Assembly: GCA_015228935.1 (NCBI GenBank)
Contig: JADGCO010000037.1
Coordinates: 1-39,668, forward strand
Length of the DNA: 39,668 nt
Reading direction: 5' to 3'
Origin: Magnetococcales bacterium
GTDB lineage: Bacteria > Pseudomonadota > Magnetococcia > Magnetococcales > DC0425bin3
Shown here: one piece after another, positions 7,207 to 14,586 of the stretch
Layout of the letters: each line of letters opens with the position of its first letter
Numbering within the stretch: the first letter of the stretch is position 1
Program-made: the position numbers and the translations under genes
The notes under the pieces: model-generated
What the model saw: only the letters and a program-made list of their open reading frames with translations
Told to the model about the DNA's origin: nothing
Databases searched by the model: none

Positions 7207-8922
7207 TCAAAACGGGGGGATAAAATTGGTTGGGGTATCCCAGGGAATTTTTTGTTCCGGATCCATCCAGGTGGGAACCAGGCCGGCCAGCAGACGGGCC
7301 ACTTCCAGGACCGAGTTGGGCGTGGGAAAGCGACGGACATGGACCCCATCGAACCGGCTGGGAAAGTTGTATCCCCCATAGGCTGAATAGAGGTAACGAT
7401 ACACGGAGCGTGCCTTGAGAAAAGCCTCCCGGGTGATGTTTTTGCCATGCACGCCGAATGGAAAGGCAAAATGGTGAACCGGTTCGTCCAGGATCTCTTC
7501 CAGTATTTCCCGACTGCGCTGCAATTCAAAATCGACCTGCGGCCCCGTATTCTGCCCCAGATCGGCGTGCCACATGGTGTGGGAACCGATGCCGAAACCA
7601 CGGCGACGCAAAGTTCGCACATCATCCGCTGTCAATAGATCAAATCCCAACGGCGTTGCCCGTTCCAGCATCAATCCAGGCGAAATGAACAACGTCGCCG
7701 GATGACCGTGCATTTCCAGCCAGGGCAGGGCCGTGATCAGGTCGCTTGCATAACCGTCATCGATGGTAATGGCCACGGCCAGGCGGGAATTGTGGCCACT
7801 GGCCAAACGCCGGACGGCCATGTCCAGGGAGATCACTTCCGCATGTTGATGTATGAAGGTGATCTGACGGACAAACTCTTCCAGGGGCAGGGTGATGCCA
7901 TGCCCATGATCGTTGGCGGTGCGATGATAGTACAAAACCACGATGGGGGCATCCCCGACGGCGATCCGATGCGCCAGGTGTTCCTGACCGGCCTGACGGG
8001 ATTGGAGGTATTGAGCAGACTCCTGGAGAATGGCACCGGACCGCTCTTCCGAAGCGTGATGCCGGTACCGCGGCATTTCCAGGATCCGCTGCCGGCGCTG
8101 CCGGGCCACCCGACCAGAAAAAATGTTCGCAAAACCGGCCTGGGGGTCCGGATGGAACGAGTGTCCACGTCCACCTGGCAGGGTCAGGGGCGCACGGCCG
8201 ATCAAACCGGCTTGATTGGCACAAAAATTTTGCATCCATTCCCGGATCAGAAGCAGACTCGACTGTGTCCCCAGAATGGCCAGGCTTTCCAGGGTCGCAC
8301 AAGGCTCAATGGCGAGAAGACGTTGGGCGGCAATTTCGCCGGCAGCCCGCTCTGGAGACCCCCACCAGCGCAGGGTCAACAGGATGTGTTCGCGAGCGGT
8401 CAGGAGTTCCAGGAGACCCGGTTGCCAGGCAATCCTGCCGGGCAGCAACGGTCCACCATAAACCTGCAAGGATCCCAGATGGGGTACCTGCAACAAGGAG
8501 GTCTCCGACCAGCCGTCTGCCAGGACGATGCCCAAATCCGGTTGGCGGCGTGCCAACTCCCTGCCGATGCTCCGGGGAGAGTCGGCATCCAGGCAATCAC
8601 AGGCAATTCCAAAGTCCTGACACCAGGCAACCCAGGAAGCCGGAGTCACGGCACGGGCCGGATAATCTGCCGTAAACGCCTGCTCCACAGCCCGGACGGC
8701 CTGCCGGATCGGCAAATCCGGACCCCGCTCTGCCCAGTATCCTGGAAAACGATAGATTCCCCGTTTCAACAGGCTTTTCCGGTGCCCCGAGCAACATCGA
8801 CCACTGGCCACCACAACCCCGTCCAGAATCACTCCGCGCATGCCAGCCAGTTCACGCACCAGCCAGAGAGGACCGGGGGCCGGTGATGCCGCCACGAAAA
8901 AGATCAATTTGAGTGGACGCAT
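7207..8922 (-). CDS. Polysaccharide deacetylase fused to a degenerate formyltransferase-like domain
   Basis: 571 residues from an ATG directly behind an in-frame GTG. The C-terminal part (about 325-540) is a NodB-type carbohydrate deacetylase: TIDDGY with metal/catalytic D388-D389 and SHTMWHADL with metal ligands H448 and H452. It would remove N- or O-acetyl groups from a polysaccharide or sugar. The N-terminal ~230 residues look like a Rossmann formyltransferase (PDLGIVLADGWSETSLLQVPHLGSLQV, then a proline-rich PLLPGR turn). The catalytic Asn and His of the active family (GSxNxHxSLLP) are Q153 and Y155 here, so formyl transfer is unlikely. There is no signal peptide, so it probably works in the cytoplasm on a precursor. 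The start is 10 bases after the stop of the sigma-54 activator, so the two are co-transcribed. Confidence 0.85.
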   Translation of the reverse strand: MRPLKLIFFVAASPAPGPLWLVRELAGMRGVILDGVVVASGRCCSGHRKSLLKRGIYRFPGYWAERGPDLPIRQAVRAVEQAFTADYPARAVTPASWVAWCQDFGIACDCLDADSPRSIGRELARRQPDLGIVLADGWSETSLLQVPHLGSLQVYGGPLLPGRIAWQPGLLELLTAREHILLTLRWWGSPERAAGEIAAQRLLAIEPCATLESLAILGTQSSLLLIREWMQNFCANQAGLIGRAPLTLPGGRGHSFHPDPQAGFANIFSGRVARQRRQRILEMPRYRHHASEERSGAILQESAQYLQSRQAGQEHLAHRIAVGDAPIVVLYYHRTANDHGHGITLPLEEFVRQITFIHQHAEVISLDMAVRRLASGHNSRLAVAITIDDGYASDLITALPWLEMHGHPATLFISPGLMLERATPLGFDLLTADDVRTLRRRGFGIGSHTMWHADLGQNTGPQVDFELQRSREILEEILDEPVHHFAFPFGVHGKNITREAFLKARSVYRYLYSAYGGYNFPSRFDGVHVRRFPTPNSVLEVARLLAGLVPTWMDPEQKIPWDTPTNFIPPF

Positions 8923-8932
8923 CACAAACAGT

Positions 8933-10861
8933 TCATTTGATGTTGTACTGGTCCAGTTTCCGGTACAGATTGCTGCGGCTCATACCCAATATTTTGGCCG
9001 CAACGATTTTTTTCCAATGTGCCGCTTCCAGGGCTTGAAGGATCCGTCCTTTTTCATCCGGATCCTCATCAGGATTGATGGACGAAGCTGCCGGAAGATG
9101 TTTTTCGGCTGCATCGTGATCAGGCGATTTCACCGGTTTCGCACTCCTGGAATCCATTTTTTCCGGAGTGATTCTGTCGGGAAGAATGTCATTTGAAACG
9201 ATTTCTTCGAGATCGTTTGACCCGGCATTGTTTTCCCCGAAATAATAAGGAGAAAAGTCAGACGAATCGATCTCCCTGTGGAGGGCGGTGAGTCGTTCGG
9301 GAACCTCTCCACTCAGGATATCACCGGCACCGGTTTTGTTGAATTTCTGGTACTCCCTGGGCAGATGTTCCATCCGGATTTCATTTTGACGGCAAAAGGC
9401 AAAGGCATGTTCGATGACATTTTCCAGTTCCCGAATATTGCCAGGCCAGGCATGCTTCTGGAACAGATCCATGACCGTATGATCCAATCTGTTGATGTGT
9501 TTGTTGTGTTTGGTATTGAATTTTTGCAAAAAATGCTGGGTCAGAAGGGGAAGATCGTCGGACCGTTCCCGCAGGGGAGGCAGGTGGATTTCGACCACCT
9601 TGAGACGGAAATAGAGATCTTCGCGAAACTCTCCTTCAAGGATGCGTTTTTGCAGATCACGATTGGTGGCGGTGATGATCCGGACATTGACCTTGACCGT
9701 GCGCGACTCCCCGACCGGCTCGAACTCCCGTTCCTGGATGATGCGCAGAAGACGGGTCTGCATGGAGTGTGGAATATCCCCGATTTCATCCAGAAAGATG
9801 GTCCCCTTGTCGGCCATTTGAAAACGGCCCATGCGGTTTTTGATGGCACCGGTAAACGCCCCCTTGACATGACCGAACAGTTCATCTTCGAGAAGAGACT
9901 CCGGCAATCCCGAACAATTGACCTTGATGAAGGGTCCGCCTCTGCGGCGACTCTCCGCGTGCAGGGCCTCGGCAATGAGTTCCTTGCCGGTACCGGATTC
10001 GCCGGTGATCAGGATGGTGGTATCCATGCCGGCAACATCTTCGATGAGATTGTAGATTTCCATCATGCGGGCGTTCTGGCCAATGAGGCGATGAAACCGG
10101 CTCCGCGGACCGCGCAATGGACCTGGTCCAGTGTGCCGGGTGTGATCGTAAACCACAAACACCACCCCATCAAAACGCCCGGCATTGCCCCAGATTGGTG
10201 CGGCAGAGACTTGCATGGAAAGGGACTGTTGATCCTGTTCAAGGGTGCAGGAACGTTCCTCCCGGCGCACGGCCTGACGATTTTCGACAATCCGCTGAAA
10301 AATTTCTTCCAGATAGGAACCACACGGCGTCAGTTCCGCAATGGTGATGGGACGTCCGGTATCGGGGGGAAAGCCGCACAAACGGTGGGCAGCCTCATTG
10401 GCATTGAGAACAATCATGTTTTCATCGACCAGAATGACAACCTCTTCGACCCCGTCCATGACGGCATCCAGTTGCTGACGCAAAAGGTGGCGCCGCCCGG
10501 ATACGGCCCGAAACTCCAAGGCCTGTTGGATGGATTTCAATAACCGGGTCGAGGTGACAGGATCGGTCAGATGATCGAAGACCAGAATGGTGATGCCTTC
10601 GGAGACGGGTTTGCCACCAACCAGCAGCAGGGGTGCGCCCAGACTCAGCTTCTGGATTTTTCCCAGCCATTCCGGGTCCGGGCCATGGGCCGGGACTCCG
10701 ACCAGAATGAGATCGAAAGCACCGCCGGTCAGGGCATCCACCGTCGAATCCCTTCCCCGGATGGTCTTGACCTGGAAATTTGTTCCAGACAGCCAAGCTT
10801 CAACGGGAACCGGCAGATCGGCCTCTTCGCGTACAATCAAAATGCGGGGCCTGTAGGTCAT
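8933..10861 (-). CDS. Sigma-54 enhancer-binding activator with pseudo-receiver and PAS domain
   Basis: 642 residues. It activates sigma-54 RNA polymerase by ATP hydrolysis. The N-terminal ~120 residues are receiver-shaped but lack the chemistry: ILIVREEAD instead of ILIVDDE, G55 where the phospho-Asp belongs (DLILVGV), and DPV instead of the KP pair. A PAS-like domain follows (about 130-250, DGVEEVVILVDENMIVLNANEAAHRLCGF). The AAA+ domain has Walker A GESGTGKE, the sigma-54 contact loop GAFTGA and Walker B GTIFLDEIGD. A Fis-type helix-turn-helix ends the protein (AAKILGMSRSNLYRKLDQYNIK). A charged linker of about 100 residues precedes it. I start at the ATG giving MTYRPRILIV, behind GGAGCGGAG; the frame is open a further ~200 codons through repeats, but that part is not domain-like. 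It diverges from a sigma-54 promoter at 11561. Confidence 0.93.
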   Translation of the reverse strand: MTYRPRILIVREEADLPVPVEAWLSGTNFQVKTIRGRDSTVDALTGGAFDLILVGVPAHGPDPEWLGKIQKLSLGAPLLLVGGKPVSEGITILVFDHLTDPVTSTRLLKSIQQALEFRAVSGRRHLLRQQLDAVMDGVEEVVILVDENMIVLNANEAAHRLCGFPPDTGRPITIAELTPCGSYLEEIFQRIVENRQAVRREERSCTLEQDQQSLSMQVSAAPIWGNAGRFDGVVFVVYDHTRHTGPGPLRGPRSRFHRLIGQNARMMEIYNLIEDVAGMDTTILITGESGTGKELIAEALHAESRRRGGPFIKVNCSGLPESLLEDELFGHVKGAFTGAIKNRMGRFQMADKGTIFLDEIGDIPHSMQTRLLRIIQEREFEPVGESRTVKVNVRIITATNRDLQKRILEGEFREDLYFRLKVVEIHLPPLRERSDDLPLLTQHFLQKFNTKHNKHINRLDHTVMDLFQKHAWPGNIRELENVIEHAFAFCRQNEIRMEHLPREYQKFNKTGAGDILSGEVPERLTALHREIDSSDFSPYYFGENNAGSNDLEEIVSNDILPDRITPEKMDSRSAKPVKSPDHDAAEKHLPAASSINPDEDPDEKGRILQALEAAHWKKIVAAKILGMSRSNLYRKLDQYNIK

Positions 10862-10866
10862 CGATA

Positions 10867-11427
10867 TCACTCCGCTCCAGCCTGATGACGGGTCAGGGTT
10901 CGGGAGTCCATCCCAAACCATCCCTGGTGTATGTCCAGGTTCGTATCCGCCAGGGTTGCCGATTTCGCCTGTCCATTTCCGCCTGTCCATGTCACTTCCG
11001 CTCGAACCTGATGACGAATCAGGGTCCGGGCGTTTGTCCCAAACCAGCCAAGGATTATCTCCAGATTTGTGTCCACCAGAGCTTTCGATTCCGCATGACG
11101 GGCAAAAAGGAGCTGCTCTGCCTCGCGGATGAGACACTGTCCAAGAGTATGTCCCAGACCGACCATGGGACACTCCAGGCTTGTGTCCATGAAGGTTTCC
11201 GGTATTTGTCTGAAGCTCACAGCCGCAAGGGTTTTCGGCTCTGTCTGATGGCCAAAAAGGAGCTGTTCCGCATCGCGGATGAGACACTGTCCAAGAATAT
11301 GTCCCAGACCGGGCATGAGACACTCCAGGCTCGTGACCGCCAGAGTTTTTGCCCTGCACAATGGTCGAAAATCTGTCGCTGGAACACTTCTGGGACAAAA
11401 TGTCCTGGACATTTTGTCCCACAGCAC
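10867..11427 (-). CDS. Possible repeat protein directly upstream of the sigma-54 activator
   Basis: An open frame of up to 186 codons that ends 5 bases before the activator ATG. Its translation resolves the DNA repeats of this region into related protein units: VTSLECLMPGLGHILGQCLI, then MDTSLECPMVGLGHTLGQCLI, then VDTNLEIILGWFGTNARTLI, then ADTNLDIHQGWFGMDSRTLT. Comparing the last two copies by eye, about 10 of 19 base differences fall on third codon positions of this frame, which suggests coding selection. Against it: the only upstream starts (GTG at 11427 or ATG at 11412) overlap a 31-bp palindrome and have no ribosome site, and the family is unknown. It may be a real small gene, a decayed one, or non-coding repeats. 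Two other frames are also open here. Confidence 0.35.
   Translation of the reverse strand: MLWDKMSRTFCPRSVPATDFRPLCRAKTLAVTSLECLMPGLGHILGQCLIRDAEQLLFGHQTEPKTLAAVSFRQIPETFMDTSLECPMVGLGHTLGQCLIREAEQLLFARHAESKALVDTNLEIILGWFGTNARTLIRHQVRAEVTWTGGNGQAKSATLADTNLDIHQGWFGMDSRTLTRHQAGAE
10868..11360. repeat. Array of four degenerate 126-150 bp repeats
   Basis: Two similar copies are aligned on AAAAAGGAGCTG at 11104 and 11254 (period 150) and share GATGAGACACTGTCCAAGA and ATGTCCCAGACCG. Two more diverged copies are aligned on CCTGATGACG at 10881 and 11007 (period 126) and share TCCCAAACCA. All four carry a TCCCA(A/G)ACC core followed by a TCCAG core. The array fills the region between the activator and the divergent operon. 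Confidence 0.8.
11391..11421. promoter_or_regulatory. Perfect 15-bp-arm palindrome, candidate activator binding site
   Basis: GGGACAAAATGTCC, one central T, then GGACATTTTGTCCC; including the flanking T and A the arms are 15 bp and perfect. Its centre lies about 180 bases upstream of the expected start of the sigma-54 promoter at 11561-11576, the usual distance for an enhancer site of a Fis-type activator. Such an activator is encoded next door. The same TGTCCC/GGGACA hexamers recur in the adjacent repeats. Binding is inferred. Confidence 0.55.
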
Positions 11428-11783
11428 CCTTTTGCGCAGGCAAATCTTGCCTCACAGGCGTCCCTCAACGCAAGGAGAGGGGAAATCAAAGAGTTCATCA
11501 AACATAATAACTCATAAAAAACAATATATTACAAAATACACACATAATTGCCTCTGGTGATGGCAAGGAAGATGCATATTTATTAGCAAAGCAGAAGATT
11601 CTAATGTTGTGATCAAGACCCGGCAGGATGCCACAGGAAGAGCGCCATGAAAACGAAAAAGAAGGAACGTCCCTCTCCGAAGCGACGAACCTCATCCACC
11701 TGAATCCGAGCCATCCCCCGGATGGTTGCAGTTTAAAGAACAGAACAAGTTTGCAAGAAGTCTCTGATCCGAAGGAAAGAACC
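11422..11783. other. AT-rich intergenic control region
   Basis: About 360 bases between the repeat array and the ankyrin gene. The segment 11490-11600 is strongly A+T-rich and holds the sigma-54 promoter. An in-frame ATG at 11628 would lengthen the ankyrin protein by 52 residues, but it has no ribosome site and would bury the signal peptide, so I treat 11588-11783 as a leader of about 195 bases. Confidence 0.5.
11561..11576 (+). promoter_or_regulatory. Sigma-54 (-24/-12) promoter
   Basis: TGGCAAGGAAGATGCA matches the consensus TGGCAC-N5-TTGCW with the essential GG at -24 and GC at -12 in exact spacing; only two less critical positions differ. It faces the ankyrin/cytochrome genes and lies beside the divergent gene for a sigma-54 activator. 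Transcription should start near 11587. Confidence 0.7.
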
Positions 11784-12755
11784 ATGAACGCCAAAGGAAT
11801 GAAATTCACCGCAGCACTGTTGGCCCTGGCCGGGATGGCCGCCTTGTCACAGATGGGGGACAGCCGCTCCGAGTCGGAACCGCAACAACTCACCATGGCT
11901 GCCATGGATGGTCAGTTGCAACAGGTCGATCAACTGCTGGCCCAGGGAGCCGATGGCAATGCCCGTGGCTACATGGGTCGCAACGCCCTGATGCTGGCCG
12001 CCGAGAATGGTCATGCCGATGTGGTGCGCCACCTGCTCGCCAAAGGGGCGGAAGTGAATGTGCGCGACTCGTGGAACTATACACCCCTGATGCTGGCCGC
12101 CCAATGGGGCTCGAAAGAGATCGTTGAAACCCTGATCGCTGCCGGCGCGGATCCGTCCGTACATACACGCAGTGGCATCGATGCTGTCATGCTGGCCGCC
12201 CGCTATCAATATCCGGAACTGGTCCAGCTTCTGATCGAGCGCGGTGCCCCGGTGGATCGGGCCGATGCCCAGGGCAAAACAGCCCTGATGCTCGCCTCCG
12301 AACGCGGTTTTGACAACGTCGCCAAAGTGCTGCTGGCCCATGGTGCCAACCCCAACCAGCAAGCCCGGGAAGGATATACCGCCCTCATGCTGGCCGCCAA
12401 AGGCGGACATGACAAAACCGTCAAGGCCCTCCTGAGTGCCAAGGCCGATTTGAGTCCACAACATGAATGTGGTTGCACAGCACTTCTCCTGGCGGCGGAA
12501 AAGGGATACACTGGGATCGTGGAAGACATTCTCGCCAGCGGAGCCAATGTAAACGCTGCCAATGACGAGGGAACCACAGCCCTGATGTTTGCCGCCCGGC
12601 ACGATCACCTGGACACCGTGCGTGCCCTGATCGCCCGGGGTGCAAACCCGGGTCAGACCGACAAGGAAGGCAAAACCGCCATCGACTATACGACCAGTCG
12701 GGATCAGAATTCCGCCATCCGCCGCCTGATCGCCGCCGATGCCGGTCACGCCTGA
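11784..12755 (+). CDS. Secreted ankyrin-repeat protein, first gene of the cytochrome operon
   Basis: 323 residues. The ATG has GAAGGA a few bases upstream and starts a signal peptide (MNAKGMKFTAALLALAGMAALSQ). The rest is about nine consecutive ankyrin repeats with the typical G-x-TALMLAA...G......LL..GA.... pattern (for example GRNALMLAAENGHADVVRHLLAKGAEVN). It is therefore a periplasmic protein-binding scaffold with no catalytic motif. As first gene behind a sigma-54 promoter and ahead of three cytochrome genes, it may help assemble or hold the multiheme complex, or protect against oxidative stress as described for some periplasmic ankyrin proteins. Both roles are inference. A second secreted ankyrin gene is at 25657. 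Confidence 0.88.
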   Translation: MNAKGMKFTAALLALAGMAALSQMGDSRSESEPQQLTMAAMDGQLQQVDQLLAQGADGNARGYMGRNALMLAAENGHADVVRHLLAKGAEVNVRDSWNYTPLMLAAQWGSKEIVETLIAAGADPSVHTRSGIDAVMLAARYQYPELVQLLIERGAPVDRADAQGKTALMLASERGFDNVAKVLLAHGANPNQQAREGYTALMLAAKGGHDKTVKALLSAKADLSPQHECGCTALLLAAEKGYTGIVEDILASGANVNAANDEGTTALMFAARHDHLDTVRALIARGANPGQTDKEGKTAIDYTTSRDQNSAIRRLIAADAGHA

Positions 12756-12760
12756 GGACA

Positions 12761-12801
12761 GGGGGCAACCTCGCCTTCACCCGGAAATAACGGGGTTGCC
12801 C
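12761..12801 (+). other. Intercistronic hairpin
   Basis: GGGCAACC (12763-12770) pairs with GGTTGCCC (12794-12801), with a smaller CCCG/CGGG stem inside. No T-run follows, so it is not a terminator. It lies between the ankyrin and heptaheme genes and could set the ratio of the two messages by stabilising RNA. Confidence 0.4.
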
Positions 12802-12843
12802 ATGGAAACAACACGCTGAAAGAGGCCCGGGGAGACCTGACTC

Positions 12844-13779
12844 ATGACGCAGACCTCCGAAAGGAGAATCGCCACAGCGGTTCTCCTTTCCGTCGTTTCG
12901 ATCTTCACGTTCCTGTGGGGTTCTCCCGCCCAGGCCATCGATAAAGGCACCAATGCCTACTGTGAACGGTGCCACGGCATGCCCACCCTGGCGCAACACG
13001 ACCCACGCACCGGTCGGCTCATCAGCCTTTTCGTGGACCAGAAAAAGCTGGAGCAATCCAGCCACAAGAAACAAGAGTGCCTGGATTGTCACGGCAAAGG
13101 TTTCAAACAGTACCCGCATGATGCCGCATCAAGTTTGGAAACACGCCATTGTGTCGATTGTCACATGGAAAACAGCCGTTTCCAGCGCAATAAATTCGAG
13201 CGCATCGAACGTGAGTTCCTGAACAGCGTTCACTTCCAATCCATGCCGGACCGGTTCGACTGCTTTTCCTGTCACGAACCACACTCCTTCCAGACCGTCC
13301 CCAAGGAAAGCGAAATCAGCCTCCTGGTCCTGCGCGACAATCAAATCTGCCTGACCTGCCATAAAACCCAGGCAGGCACCGCTTCCCTGACCAAACGACG
13401 CTTCGCCAGCCTGGAAACAACCCACAATTGGCTGCCCCAGGTGGCGTTGCACTGGCGCTCGGTCCGCTGCCTGGAGTGCCATACCCCCACCCTGGGAGGC
13501 AATCACGTCATCCTGAAAGCAACCTATGCAGAACGCAATTGCGTGGCCTGCCACACCCGTGACTCCATCCTGTTGACCAAACTTTACAAATTTCGTGCCC
13601 AGGAAGATCGCCAGAAAGCCGGATTCATCAACAGCGTGGTCCTCAACGATGCCTATATCGTCGGCATGACGCGCAATGCCTGGCTGGATCGTTTCAGCCT
13701 GATCCTGGTTGGTTTGACCCTCCTGGGTGTCACCCTGCACGGATTGGGTCGAATACTCGCCGCCAGGAGATCAAAATGA
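12844..13779 (+). CDS. Periplasmic 7-heme c-type cytochrome with C-terminal membrane anchor
   Basis: 311 residues, with GGGGAGA before the ATG. It has an N-terminal signal/anchor (VLLSVVSIFTFLWGSPAQA) and seven CxxCH heme sites: CERCH, CLDCH, CVDCH, CFSCH, CLTCH, CLECH and CVACH. A C-terminal transmembrane helix (LILVGLTLLGVTLHGLGRIL) follows. The protein would be an electron carrier held on the periplasmic face of the inner membrane, passing electrons between the membrane cytochrome b downstream and the octaheme protein. The spacing of heme sites and scattered single His residues fit NrfB/NapC-like multiheme wires, but I cannot name a family. Its stop overlaps a spurious-looking ATG created by a local duplication. 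Confidence 0.9.
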   Translation: MTQTSERRIATAVLLSVVSIFTFLWGSPAQAIDKGTNAYCERCHGMPTLAQHDPRTGRLISLFVDQKKLEQSSHKKQECLDCHGKGFKQYPHDAASSLETRHCVDCHMENSRFQRNKFERIEREFLNSVHFQSMPDRFDCFSCHEPHSFQTVPKESEISLLVLRDNQICLTCHKTQAGTASLTKRRFASLETTHNWLPQVALHWRSVRCLECHTPTLGGNHVILKATYAERNCVACHTRDSILLTKLYKFRAQEDRQKAGFINSVVLNDAYIVGMTRNAWLDRFSLILVGLTLLGVTLHGLGRILAARRSK

Positions 13780-13865
13780 CCTCCCTGTCAATCCTGAACG
13801 GCCACATCCTCGCGGATGCCGCCCGGCACGGATCGGGTCGGGCGTCTGCTGCCAGGAGACCGAAA
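13738..13865. repeat. Direct duplication of about 39 bp (offset 89) covering a gene end and ribosome site
   Basis: The last 13 codons of the heptaheme gene with the following AGGAGA (13738-13776, CACGGATTGGGTCG...GCCAGGAGATCAAAA) recur at 13827-13865 (CACGGATCGGGTCG...GCCAGGAGACCGAAA). The second copy supplies the ribosome site of the cytochrome b gene. The first copy now drives a 32-codon ORF (13776-13874) that overlaps the heptaheme stop as ATGA. Confidence 0.75.
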
Positions 13866-13874
13866 CATGAATAA
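13776..13874 (+). CDS. 32-codon ORF created by the duplication, possibly a translation coupler
   Basis: It starts ATGA over the stop of the heptaheme gene, has AGGAGA 5 bases upstream, and ends TAA inside the first codons of the cytochrome b gene. The product (MTSLSILNGHILADAARHGS...) resembles no protein; its second half repeats the tail of the heptaheme protein. It may simply pass ribosomes from one gene to the next, or be meaningless. Confidence 0.25.
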   Translation: MTSLSILNGHILADAARHGSGRASAARRPKHE

Positions 13875-14490
13875 AATGATCGAGTTGTACCCAATATGGT
13901 TGCGAATCTGGCACTGGTTCAATGCGGGAAATTTTCTGCTTCTCCTGCTCTCGGGCATGGTGCTGCACTTCCCGGAAGCAACCTTGGGCATCCTCTCGTT
14001 TCCTACCGCCCGCATGTTGCATAACCTTTGCGGCGTCCTGATGGCCGTGGGTTACGGAATCTACCTGATCAATTCCATGCTTACCCGGAATTGGCGACAT
14101 TACCTCCCGGAACACAAAGGTTTCGTGCCGCGCATGCTGGCCCAGATCCGCTTTTATGCCGTGGATATCTTCCAGGGCAAACCTCAACCATTTCCGCCCA
14201 CGGTGTGCGCCAAGTTCAATCCATTGCAACAAGTCACCTACCTGGGAGTCATGTTTGGCCTCGTGCCGGTACTGGTCGTGACCGGAATTTTGTTCCTCTT
14301 TCCCGAATATGCCCCTGACCAGATCCTGGACCGGGGTGGCATCTGGCCGCTGGCCCTGTTGCATCAGGCTACGGCTGCCCTTCTCACCGCTTTTCTCGTG
14401 GGCCACATCTACCTGGCCACGGCAGGTGAAACCCCGGCCAGTGAATTCCGTAAAATGCTGACCGGTGAACAAATCCGTGACGACGCCTGA
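13867..14490 (+). CDS. Membrane cytochrome b subunit (b561/Ni-hydrogenase-type)
   Basis: 207 residues with AGGAGA before the ATG. Four hydrophobic helices carry histidines suited to bind two b hemes: H16 in RIWHWFNAGNF, VLHF in the first helix, MLHNLCG in the second, and LLHQATAALLTAFLVGHIYL in the fourth. The pattern is that of diheme quinol-oxidising subunits of the formate dehydrogenase/thiosulfate reductase/Ni-hydrogenase type. It would exchange electrons between the quinone pool and the periplasmic heme proteins encoded on both sides. The long loop between helices 2 and 3 (KGFVPRMLAQIRFYAVDIFQGKPQPFPP) is common in this family. Confidence 0.88.
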   Translation: MNKMIELYPIWLRIWHWFNAGNFLLLLLSGMVLHFPEATLGILSFPTARMLHNLCGVLMAVGYGIYLINSMLTRNWRHYLPEHKGFVPRMLAQIRFYAVDIFQGKPQPFPPTVCAKFNPLQQVTYLGVMFGLVPVLVVTGILFLFPEYAPDQILDRGGIWPLALLHQATAALLTAFLVGHIYLATAGETPASEFRKMLTGEQIRDDA

Positions 14491-14586
14491 AAGGCCGTCC
14501 GTGTCACATACCGACCGGTGAGCCGATCCGCAGTGACACGTTCTTTCCACTTTTTTTGCAGCGATCCAGTGCGGGGGAGTGACACG

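Noticed and set aside
8933-11455. The 840-residue frame that would extend the sigma-54 activator by about 200 residues at its N-terminus
   Set aside because: The extra part is translation of DNA repeats without domain character; a proper start (MTYRPRILIV) with a ribosome site opens the receiver-like domain.
10780-11517. A 245-codon plus-strand frame across the repeat array
   Set aside because: It overlaps the start of the activator gene, has no ribosome site, and the third-position bias of the repeats favours the minus strand.
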